From contig SLAN01000173.1 of NCBI GenBank assembly GCA_007126865.1, positions 1 to 6,505 on the forward strand: a DNA stretch of 6,505 nucleotides, given 5' to 3'. Position 1 is the first letter of the stretch. The number at the start of each line of letters is the position of its first letter. A model generated the notes under the pieces. It was not told the DNA's origin. It made no database searches and saw only the letters and a program-made list of their open reading frames with translations. Positions 1-5,952 of this stretch are shown piece after piece. This DNA comes from Spirochaetales bacterium (GTDB lineage: Bacteria > Spirochaetota > Spirochaetia > DSM-27196 > SKKC01). A program made the position numbers and the translations under genes.

Positions 1-81
1 GGCGATGCCCGAGCGGCCAAAGGGAGCAGACTGTAAATCTGCCGGCGTACGCCTTCGAAGGTTCGAATCCTTCTCGCCCCA
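1..81 (+). tRNA. tRNA-Tyr (anticodon GTA), 5' end cut by the window
   Basis: This is a type II (long variable arm) tRNA that decodes tyrosine codons. The anticodon stem pairs GCAGA (26-30) with TCTGC (38-42) around the loop CTGTAAA, placing anticodon GTA at 33-35. The T arm is GAAGG / TTCGAAT / CCTTC at 57-73, and the D arm pairs CCC with GGG. A short variable-arm hairpin (GGC-GTAC-GCC) fits the Tyr/Leu/Ser class. The 3' acceptor strand TCGCCCC (74-80) would pair with GGGGCGA, but the window begins at GGCGA, so two 5' bases lie outside it. Discriminator A is at 81. No CCA follows, so the CCA end must be added enzymatically. It lies immediately upstream of the cysteine-cluster gene. Confidence 0.95.
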
Positions 82-97
82 AAACCGAAAAGTACGT

Positions 98-550
98 ATG
101 CCGAAATGGTTCGAGGACGGTCTCAACTTCACATGCACCCGGTGCTCCAACTGTTGCCGCCACGAATCAGGGTACGTCTTTCTCTCCAATCGCGATATCG
201 AACGGCTGGCAAAAGCATTTCAGCTCGAAGTCCAGGAGTTCGTTGAGCGCTACTGTAAACGGGTTGATCTGGGCGTCGCCACCCGCACAAGCCTTCGCGA
301 GCAGGAGAACTTCGACTGCGTTTTTTTTCGTGACGGACGATGCAGTGTCTATCCGGTCAGACCGCTACAGTGCCGAAGCTATCCATTCTGGCCCGCCGTG
401 CTGGAAAATGCCGATAATTGGAATGAGGAGGCTCGCCACTGTCCCGGCATAAACGTCGGAGCGCGGCACAGCGGGCAGACGGTTCTCGAATGGCTCGAAG
501 CGCGGGCCAACGATCCGCCGGCCACATCCGAGCCTGAGTATTTTCGATAG
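98..550 (+). CDS. YkgJ-type CxxCxxCC cysteine-cluster protein
   Basis: A 150-residue cytoplasmic protein with no signal peptide or membrane segment. It carries the family signature Cys13-x2-Cys16-x2-Cys19-Cys20 just after the N-terminus. Further cysteines are Cys74, Cys82 (in a DGRCSVYPVRPLQC stretch), Cys92 and Cys115. This pattern matches the YkgJ / UPF0153 family, predicted to bind zinc or an iron-sulphur centre; its biochemical role is not established. The frame is open further upstream to position 5, but that start lies inside the tRNA. ATG at 98 starts just before the conserved FTCTRCSNCC block and is the sensible choice. The ribosome site is weak (GAAAAG at 87-92). Only 16 bases separate it from the tRNA, leaving no room for a separate promoter. 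The hydrolase gene follows after 15 bases, so the two are probably co-transcribed. Confidence 0.88.
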   Translation: MPKWFEDGLNFTCTRCSNCCRHESGYVFLSNRDIERLAKAFQLEVQEFVERYCKRVDLGVATRTSLREQENFDCVFFRDGRCSVYPVRPLQCRSYPFWPAVLENADNWNEEARHCPGINVGARHSGQTVLEWLEARANDPPATSEPEYFR

Positions 551-552
551 AC

Positions 553-560
553 GGGGAGGG
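553..560 (+). promoter_or_regulatory. Ribosome binding site supporting a GTG start
   Basis: The purine run GGGGAGGG ends five bases before GTG at 566. It is the strongest Shine-Dalgarno-like site near this junction. It fixes the GTG start of the hydrolase, whose first residues (HYTFWGARGS) already belong to the conserved family core. Confidence 0.75.
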
Positions 561-565
561 ATAGC

Positions 566-1513
566 GTGCACTATACCTTCTGGGGTGCGAGGGGTTCGAT
601 TCCAACACCGCTGACCACCGAACAGGTAAAGCAGAAGATTTCGGCTGTGGTAGGTCGGATACGTCCGGCAGATCTCAGCTCACCGTCCCATCGTGAGGCA
701 TTTCTGGACTCACTCCCCGCGTGGCTCTTCGGAACACCGGGAGGAAACACGACCTGCTTCGAGGTCGAGCTCTCCGACGGTACGGCACTCGTTTTCGACG
801 CGGGATCGGGCTTGCGCGAGCTTGCACGAAAACGGATGCAGGCCGACGAAGGTCCGAGCACCTACCACCTTTTCTTCACTCACTTTCACTACGATCACCT
901 TCAAGGGCTGCCGTTTTTCATTCCGTGCTACCTTTCGAGCTTTTCGGTTCGCTTCTACAGCCCGGTGCCCGATTTCAGGAATATCGTAATCGACCAGATG
1001 CGACACCCGTATTTCCCGGTGACCATGGAAGGCACCATGCAGGCGAACCTCGAGTTCAAGAGCCTTCCGGAAGGTGGCGAGCTCAAGCTCGGAGGCGCAC
1101 GCATTACCTGGCGACCGGTTTCGCATCCGGGCGGCGCATTCGCGTATCGCATCGAGGAGAACGGGAAGAGCATCGTCTTCTCGCCGGACGTTGCACTCGG
1201 CGAGGACGAGTTCGAGCGAAGCGAGCGGAACCGCCGATTCTTCGGCAACGCCGACGTGCTGATCCTCGACGCGCAGTACACGCTCGGAGAGGCTATCGAG
1301 AAATACGACTGGGGTCATTCCAGCTACAGCCTCGGCGTAGACTTTGCGACCGGCTGGAACATCTCGACACTATACCTTTTTCACCATGAACCGCTCTACG
1401 ACGACCGTAAGCTCGATCGAAATCTGCATGCCGCCCGCTGGTACGCACAGAGAAGTGGAAATACAACCCTCCATATCGATCTTGCACGCGAAGGGGAACG
1501 TTACGAACTGTAA
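566..1513 (+). CDS. Metallo-beta-lactamase-fold hydrolase (PhnP/RNase Z-like, COG1235 type)
   Basis: A 315-residue soluble metal-dependent hydrolase starting with GTG. The N-terminus FWGARGSIPTP, then GGNTTC (59-64) and FDAGSGLREL (77-86), are typical of COG1235-like MBL proteins, often annotated as phosphodiesterases. The metal site is complete: His106-x-His108-x-Asp110-His111 within FTHFHYDH, His187 in SHPGG, Asp208 in FSPDVAL and His273/His274 near the C-terminus. A conserved-looking DAQYT...WGHSSYSLGV segment lies between them. An insertion of about 35 residues (roughly 17-52), predicted helical, separates the first strand from the GGNT loop. The substrate cannot be read from the sequence; a cyclic phosphate or nucleotide phosphodiester is a family-based guess. 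It probably shares an operon with the upstream cysteine-cluster gene. Confidence 0.9.
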   Translation: MHYTFWGARGSIPTPLTTEQVKQKISAVVGRIRPADLSSPSHREAFLDSLPAWLFGTPGGNTTCFEVELSDGTALVFDAGSGLRELARKRMQADEGPSTYHLFFTHFHYDHLQGLPFFIPCYLSSFSVRFYSPVPDFRNIVIDQMRHPYFPVTMEGTMQANLEFKSLPEGGELKLGGARITWRPVSHPGGAFAYRIEENGKSIVFSPDVALGEDEFERSERNRRFFGNADVLILDAQYTLGEAIEKYDWGHSSYSLGVDFATGWNISTLYLFHHEPLYDDRKLDRNLHAARWYAQRSGNTTLHIDLAREGERYEL

Positions 1514-1541
1514 TCGGCTCTGGGTATTCACTCCCTTCCAG

Positions 1542-1550
1542 TGCTACTAT
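1542..1550 (+). promoter_or_regulatory. Possible extended -10 promoter element
   Basis: TGCTACTAT matches the extended -10 form TGn-TAnnnT in the 47-base gap between the hydrolase and the 62-residue gene. No convincing -35 hexamer lies 16-18 bases upstream. If used, transcription would begin around 1556-1558, only a few bases before ATG 1561, giving a nearly leaderless message. That fits the lack of a Shine-Dalgarno sequence there. This rests on motif match alone. Confidence 0.3.
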
Positions 1551-1560
1551 TGGTACGTGT

Positions 1561-1749
1561 ATGGAGCCGAAAGTCGAAATTTCCGGTAACCACGCAACAG
1601 CCGTGTACGTTTTTCTTAAGAGACACGAATCGCAGCTCGATCGAAGCTGCCGGGCCGTGTTGAACGACTTGGAAAAGGCCGTGCAGCGCCATCTTTCGAT
1701 TGAAGAGCTCGAGCGGATTCACGGCCGCGAGCAGGGGAATCAGACTTGA
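1561..1749 (+). CDS. Small conserved-looking hypothetical protein (62 aa), coupled to the envelope protein gene
   Basis: I do not recognise this protein. It has 62 residues, is charged and mostly predicted helical (about residues 16-56, with LKRHESQLDRS and a later LNDLEKAVQRHLSIEELERI stretch), and has no signal peptide or membrane segment. Evidence that it is real comes from context. It fills the gap between two clear genes on the same strand, and its TGA stop (1747-1749) overlaps the TTG start of the next gene by four bases (TTGA). The next gene's ribosome site also lies inside its coding region. ATG 1561 is the only in-frame start near the beginning and has no clear Shine-Dalgarno, which weakens the call. 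It could be a small regulator or merely a leader that controls translation of the next gene. Confidence 0.6.
   Translation: MEPKVEISGNHATAVYVFLKRHESQLDRSCRAVLNDLEKAVQRHLSIEELERIHGREQGNQT
1733..1738 (+). promoter_or_regulatory. Ribosome binding site supporting a TTG start
   Basis: AGGGGA lies seven bases before TTG at 1746, inside the end of the 62-residue gene. It selects the rare TTG as start of the large envelope protein. The resulting N-terminus, MKRNSITRR, makes a proper positively charged signal-peptide head; no ATG occurs nearby in frame. Confidence 0.7.
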
Positions 1750-1865
1750 AACGAAACAGCATCACCAGAAGAGCGGTCGGCACGCCGCGACGTTCGGCGC
1801 TATTCACGGCATTGGTCGTGTTCACGGTACTTTTCGCCGTTTTCTCAACCCAATCGGCAGGGGCT
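1746..1865 (+). other. Signal peptide region of the envelope protein
   Basis: Residues 1-40 have a basic head (K2, R3, R8, R9, R15, R16), a hydrophobic core from about 18 to 33 (ALFTALVVFTVLFAVF) and an AxA cleavage motif at 38-40, so the mature protein would start at Gln41. There is no cysteine at the cleavage site, so it is not a lipoprotein. The head is longer than average. Confidence 0.8.
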
Positions 1866-4800
1866 CAGTTCAATCCACCGCCCGGAGCCGAGGACCCGCC
1901 GCTGTTCCTCTCACCACACAATCTCGGGAGAGGCGCGTCGGTTACATCTCTCGATTCTCCCCGTGCCGACGCTGTAAACCCTGCGGCGGCCGGCGGAGCC
2001 GAGCGGGCCGTACTCGACCTGAGCTACACCGGTATCACCGGTTTCGGCCGCGATGGGCAGGGGTGGGACGGACACGGTGTCAGTCTCGGTGGGACATTGC
2101 CGACTCGCTACGGCTCGTTCACCGGCGGACTGAGCTTTCTCACAGCCACCCTCCCGGACTACAACCTCGGAACTACGGTCGGCACCAAGTTCAGCTATGC
2201 GCGTGATGTCTGGGACGATCTCTCTGTGGGCGCCGGGGTGAACCTCGATTTCGGCGGAACCAACGACCGTCTCGCACTCGGCGCGACTCTCGATCTCGGC
2301 ATGCTATACGCGCCGCCTCGCCTGTTGGGAATCGACAACGCGAGGCTGGGGGCCGCGTTTCGAGACATTGGATACGGCTATCGCCCGTTCGAAGACAGCA
2401 GCTCGCAACCGAGCACCTTTACTCCCGTGGTCGGTCTCGCGATTCCGCTGGTGGACACCGACGACGTGACACTCGAGCTCAGCAGCGATATCAGTGCTCC
2501 GACATTTCAGGACGGACGGCTGGATATCGGAACAACGCTCTCACTGTTCGACCGGGTCGACATCAACGCAGGGTGGGGCGCAAGCGCCCGCGAGCTGATC
2601 GAGCAGGATCGCCCGCGCGGAAGTCTTCTGCCGTCTTTCGGGATTTCGGTGAACTTCGGTGCCGATCTCCGCGGTCGCACCGCCGAGGATTCGCTGATCG
2701 CCCGCCAGGGTTGGGACCGCAGTGAGGTTCGCACACGACTCGCCGCCCGGCCGCTGTACGGCAGCGCATGGGCGATCGGTACCGGCGTCAACATTCCGCT
2801 CGGGGTCACCGATGAGACACCACCGGATGTGCGTATCGACTATCCCGAGCATCTGTATATCGGTCCGAACAACTCCGGGGTGAACGACGATCTCACGCTT
2901 CCTGTATCCATTACCGACGATCGCCTGATTACCGGCTATGAGCTACGCATCGAGAACGACGACGGCGAGGTGGTCCGCACGATTCAGAATCGCACCGAAC
3001 CGCCGACGGAGAGAAACATCAACACCTTCTTCGAGCGCCTTACCCGTGTGGACACCGGCATCGATGTGCCGGAAAGCATTCGCTGGAACGGACGTTCGGA
3101 CTCCGGAAGGGTGGTTCCCGATGGTCTGTACCGCTTCACGCTGTACGCGTGGGACGACAACGGAAACGAGGGGCGTTCGCAGACGCACGAGGTATCAGTC
3201 GATACAACACCACCGAATGCGCGCATTACCACGCCGTTCGGCGCCGAGCGCATATTCTCTCCGAACGACGACGGCACGCGTGATCGCTTCCCGATCGAAC
3301 AGGAGGGTAGCGAAGAAATCGAATGGGTCGGACGAATCGTAAGCAGCGAAGGCGAAACCGTCCGCACATGGCGCTGGACGAACGGTTCACCCGAACCGGT
3401 AGCGTGGGACGGGCAGACCGACGACGGTGAATTCGCCGACGACGGTGTGTATAGCTACGTACTCGAGAGCACCGACCGGGCGGGCAACGAGTTCAGCGGG
3501 CGTCTGGCCAATATCATCCTCGATACCGAGCCGACTCCGCTCGGCATAAGTATCGATCGCCGCTATCTCGCTCCGACCGGGAACGGGGTAAACGATACGA
3601 TCACCTTCGAGCTCGATGTGCCGGTACGCCGGAACATCGTGTCGTGGGAGCTTACCGTTGTCGATTCAGACGGCGTTGACGTTTTCTCCCGGTCGGGCGG
3701 CTCCGACGGCCCGCCGGAACGCTACGAGTTCCGGGGACGGAGGGCCGACGGAGCACGTATCGCCGAGGGCGATTACCGGGCCCGCCTGAGCATGCTCTAC
3801 CGCAACGGGAATGAGCCGGTTGCAACCTCCGCCCCGTTCACCGTAGATGTGACGCCGCCGCAAGCGGTGGTAAGCGGCGAGGTCTCCGTCTTCGCTCCGA
3901 CGGGCGACGGCAATCGAGACGTTATGGTGCTCTACAATGAAGCGAGCGGCGGCATAGAATGGTACGGCCGGATCATAGACGATAGTGGGAACACGATCCG
4001 CGAGATCGAATGGAGCGGGGTAGCCCCGGCCCGTTTCGAGTGGGACGGAACTCGAAGCGACGGCTCTCTCGCACCGGATGGTACATACGAGTACGTGCTC
4101 GAAGGGGTCGACGCGGCGGGTAACCGGGGCGGCAGCGAGCCGGTTTCGTTCCGCATGAACACTCAGGACACCGATGTGCTCGTGACCGCCGAATACTCGG
4201 CCTTCTCGCCCAACGGAAACGGTGTGCGAGATACCATCGATCTCTTCCCTCAATTGCGGACCACCGACGGCGTCGAGGGCTACAGGGTCATCGTGGTCGA
4301 CGACAATGACGAGGCGGTACGTACGTTCTCCGGTTCCACCGTTCCCTCGAGTCTGACGTGGGACGGCATCGATCGTGACGGACGCCGGGCGAGTGACGGG
4401 CGCTATTTCGCGCGGCTCGAAGTAGATTACGAGACTGGTGTCACGGCGGACGCGACGACCGCCGATTTCCGAATCGATACGGTCGCGCCGGAGGCGACGA
4501 TTTCGATCGACGAGCGGCTGTTCTCTCCGGATGGAGCCGATGGACGACCGAGTGTCACGATTACGCAGGAAGGCGACGATGACATCGTGTGGACCGGAAC
4601 GGTGCTCAACGAGGCGGGCGACGCGGTTCGAACCGTACGCTGGAGCGACGGTCTCGAACCGTTCATCTGGGACGGTCGCGACGATGCCGGCAATGTTGTA
4701 CGTGACGGTCGGTACACATACGAGCTCTCGGGCGCAGACGAGGCGGGAAACTCGACATCGAAAGAGATTGACGAAATCACCGTCGATACACGTGCTCCGC

Positions 4801-5837
4801 GTATTTTCCTCACCGTCGAGGATTCCGGGTTCTCGCCGACAGGCACGGGACGCCACGAAGATATCGGGCTCGAACTGCTGATCACACCCGCCGACGGTGC
4901 GGATCGATGGACACTCACCATACACAACGAAAACGGTTCGGCGGTGCGTACTTTCGAGTCCGAGGATGTTCGCAACGAAACCGCAATCCGGTGGGACGGT
5001 CTCGACGACAGGGGCGATCTCGTGGAACAGGGAGACTATCGCGCGGAGCTGCTGGTGGAATACGCGAAAGGCAACCGGCCGACAACGCGATCTCCCCAAT
5101 TCGAGGTGGTAACGCGAGCTCCGGCGGTGAGTGTCGATCTCGATCACCGGCCGTTCACTCCCGACGGTATCAGCGGTCCCGAGGAACTCGAGTTTCAAAT
5201 TGATGTGGACACGATCGCCTCCATCCAGTCGTGGGAACTGGAGATTCTCGACCGGAACGAACGGTTCTTCAACGAGTTCTACGGAACGGGACGTCCTGCT
5301 TCGGTCATCCGTTGGGACGGCAGAGCGGCCGACGGAGAGCTTGTGATCTCGGCGGAGGACTATCCGTACCGTCTGCACGTCGTGGATGTCTATGGCAACG
5401 AGACATCGGTCGAGGGTCATGTACCTATCGGAATTCTCCTGGTACGCGACGGCGACCGCTACAAAGTTCAGATTCCGAGCATCACCTTTGAGCCGAACAG
5501 CCCGCGGCTGGTGGTCGACGAAAACGATCCGCGCGGTGTGCAGAACAACGCCGTCCTCGACCGCCTCGTAGAGATCTTCACAAGGTACCGCCAGTACAGC
5601 ATCGTCATTGAGGGACACGCGGTGAATCTCACCGGTACCGAGAGGGAGGAAGAGGAAATCCTCGAGCCGTTGTCACGCGCACGGGCACAATCGGTGAAGG
5701 AGGGACTGATGGACCGAGGCCTTTCCGAGTCACGAATCAGCGTCGTCGGCCGTGGTGGTCTCGATCCGATGGTCCCGCACGACGACCTCGATGAACGCTG
5801 GCGAAACCGGCGGGTAGATTTTATACTCGAGCGATAG
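1746..5837 (+). CDS. Exported envelope protein: barrel-like N-terminus, eight Ig-like repeats, OmpA-like C-terminus
   Basis: A 1363-residue protein starting with TTG. Domains in order: a signal peptide of about 40 residues with a basic head, a hydrophobic core and an AGA-Q cleavage site; a barrel-like region (about 41-355) resembling spirochaete UPF0164/PorV-type outer-membrane proteins, with a NLGRGA...NPAAAGG motif (NPA at 78-80) and many alternating glycine/aromatic strands; eight tandem FlgD-Ig-like units (about 356-1225); and an OmpA-like domain (about 1231-1363) ending in NRRVDFILER. Inferred role: an outer-membrane-anchored protein whose repeats span the periplasm and whose C-terminus contacts peptidoglycan, giving a structural link across the envelope. 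The surface exposure of the repeats, and any transport function of the barrel, cannot be settled here. It is translationally coupled to the 62-residue gene upstream and followed by two hairpins. Domain identities are good; the function is inferred. Confidence 0.9.
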   Translation: MKRNSITRRAVGTPRRSALFTALVVFTVLFAVFSTQSAGAQFNPPPGAEDPPLFLSPHNLGRGASVTSLDSPRADAVNPAAAGGAERAVLDLSYTGITGFGRDGQGWDGHGVSLGGTLPTRYGSFTGGLSFLTATLPDYNLGTTVGTKFSYARDVWDDLSVGAGVNLDFGGTNDRLALGATLDLGMLYAPPRLLGIDNARLGAAFRDIGYGYRPFEDSSSQPSTFTPVVGLAIPLVDTDDVTLELSSDISAPTFQDGRLDIGTTLSLFDRVDINAGWGASARELIEQDRPRGSLLPSFGISVNFGADLRGRTAEDSLIARQGWDRSEVRTRLAARPLYGSAWAIGTGVNIPLGVTDETPPDVRIDYPEHLYIGPNNSGVNDDLTLPVSITDDRLITGYELRIENDDGEVVRTIQNRTEPPTERNINTFFERLTRVDTGIDVPESIRWNGRSDSGRVVPDGLYRFTLYAWDDNGNEGRSQTHEVSVDTTPPNARITTPFGAERIFSPNDDGTRDRFPIEQEGSEEIEWVGRIVSSEGETVRTWRWTNGSPEPVAWDGQTDDGEFADDGVYSYVLESTDRAGNEFSGRLANIILDTEPTPLGISIDRRYLAPTGNGVNDTITFELDVPVRRNIVSWELTVVDSDGVDVFSRSGGSDGPPERYEFRGRRADGARIAEGDYRARLSMLYRNGNEPVATSAPFTVDVTPPQAVVSGEVSVFAPTGDGNRDVMVLYNEASGGIEWYGRIIDDSGNTIREIEWSGVAPARFEWDGTRSDGSLAPDGTYEYVLEGVDAAGNRGGSEPVSFRMNTQDTDVLVTAEYSAFSPNGNGVRDTIDLFPQLRTTDGVEGYRVIVVDDNDEAVRTFSGSTVPSSLTWDGIDRDGRRASDGRYFARLEVDYETGVTADATTADFRIDTVAPEATISIDERLFSPDGADGRPSVTITQEGDDDIVWTGTVLNEAGDAVRTVRWSDGLEPFIWDGRDDAGNVVRDGRYTYELSGADEAGNSTSKEIDEITVDTRAPRIFLTVEDSGFSPTGTGRHEDIGLELLITPADGADRWTLTIHNENGSAVRTFESEDVRNETAIRWDGLDDRGDLVEQGDYRAELLVEYAKGNRPTTRSPQFEVVTRAPAVSVDLDHRPFTPDGISGPEELEFQIDVDTIASIQSWELEILDRNERFFNEFYGTGRPASVIRWDGRAADGELVISAEDYPYRLHVVDVYGNETSVEGHVPIGILLVRDGDRYKVQIPSITFEPNSPRLVVDENDPRGVQNNAVLDRLVEIFTRYRQYSIVIEGHAVNLTGTEREEEEILEPLSRARAQSVKEGLMDRGLSESRISVVGRGGLDPMVPHDDLDERWRNRRVDFILER
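1866..2810 (+). other. Outer-membrane barrel-like domain (UPF0164/PorV type)
   Basis: Residues 41-355 carry the pattern of PorV/FadL-like outer-membrane proteins: a GRGASV motif early, NPA at 78-80, then many short amphipathic strands rich in Gly and aromatic residues, such as LDLSYTGITGFG and GSFTGGLSFL. The last strand-like segment (AWAIGTGVNIPLGV) ends just before the first Ig-like repeat. The strand count cannot be fixed by eye. The UPF0164 assignment is by resemblance. Confidence 0.6.
2811..5420 (+). repeat. Eight tandem FlgD-Ig-like protein repeats
   Basis: The units are defined by a WDG-like landmark at residues 447, 554, 662, 766, 872, 975, 1083 and 1190, so spacing is 103-108 residues. 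Approximate unit starts are residues 356, 486, 593, 701, 805, 911, 1014 and 1122 (nt 2811, 3201, 3522, 3846, 4158, 4476, 4785, 5109). Each unit opens with a D-T-x-x-P linker and an FSPNGDG-like loop, and closes with a DG-Y-x-Y/F-x-L strand. The landmark is WNG in unit 1 and FRG in unit 3; the other six keep WDG. The repeats are divergent at DNA level, so they are old duplications, not recent slippage. The fold assignment is from FlgD-Ig-like family features. Confidence 0.85.
5421..5834 (+). other. OmpA-like peptidoglycan-associating domain
   Basis: Residues 1226-1363 match the OmpA C-terminal fold: ITFEPNSPRL opens it, then IVIEGHAV (His1291), the helix PLSRARAQSVKEGLMDRGL, SRISVVGRGG, and the end WRNRRVDFILER. 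Arg1313, in the LSxxR position that contacts diaminopimelate in other OmpA domains, is kept. The Asp of the usual GHTD motif is replaced by Val1293. The GH-to-LS loop is about five residues longer than usual and very acidic (EREEEE). Confidence 0.85.
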
Positions 5838-5844
5838 CACGACT

Positions 5845-5858
5845 GACGAGCAATCGTC
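5845..5858 (+). terminator. Short hairpin with GNRA loop after the envelope protein gene
   Basis: GACGA (5845-5849) pairs with TCGTC (5854-5858) around GCAA, a GNRA-type tetraloop. It begins seven bases after the stop codon. Only TT follows, so it is not a full intrinsic terminator on its own; it may stabilise the mRNA 3' end. Confidence 0.4.
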
Positions 5859-5861
5859 TTC

Positions 5862-5891
5862 GGCGGGCCGATACCCGGTAATCGGTCCGCC
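5862..5891 (+). terminator. Strong inverted repeat, possible terminator before dnaG
   Basis: GGCGGGCCGAT (5862-5872) pairs with ATCGGTCCGCC (5881-5891): an 11-bp, GC-rich stem with one G-T wobble and an eight-base loop. There is no T-run after it (GCCGCCCCATTTC follows), so termination would be inefficient or factor-dependent. It lies 61 bases before the dnaG start. Confidence 0.5.
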
Positions 5892-5952
5892 GCCGCCCCA
5901 TTTCGGGCCGGCGTCGTCGGCAGAGCGAAGACTTTCACGCGGGACGGGCGAG

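Noticed and set aside
5..97. Upstream extension of the cysteine-cluster gene to an ATG at position 5
   Set aside because: That start and most of the extension lie within the tRNA-Tyr, so the extra 31 residues are a read-through of tRNA sequence. ATG 98 is the plausible start.
308..332. T-run (eight T at about 321-328) in the cysteine-cluster gene as a slippage site or internal terminator
   Set aside because: The frame is intact across it and encodes the expected DCVFFRDGRC segment. No strong hairpin precedes it.
1700..2206. A 168-codon + strand open frame overlapping the start of the large envelope gene
   Set aside because: It is out of frame with a well-supported signal peptide and barrel, is Arg-rich and has no recognisable domain or ribosome site.
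2811..5420. DNA-level tandem repeat or phase-variable array
   Set aside because: The periodicity is in the protein only. Units differ widely in nucleotide sequence and there are no short perfect repeats or homopolymer tracts that suggest slippage.
3666..5618. A 650-codon open frame on the - strand inside the large envelope gene
   Set aside because: It lies wholly antisense to a clear coding region with recognisable repeats. Its product is Arg/Val/Asp-rich with no domain I recognise. GC-rich codon use in the + strand gene removes stops on the other strand, which explains it.
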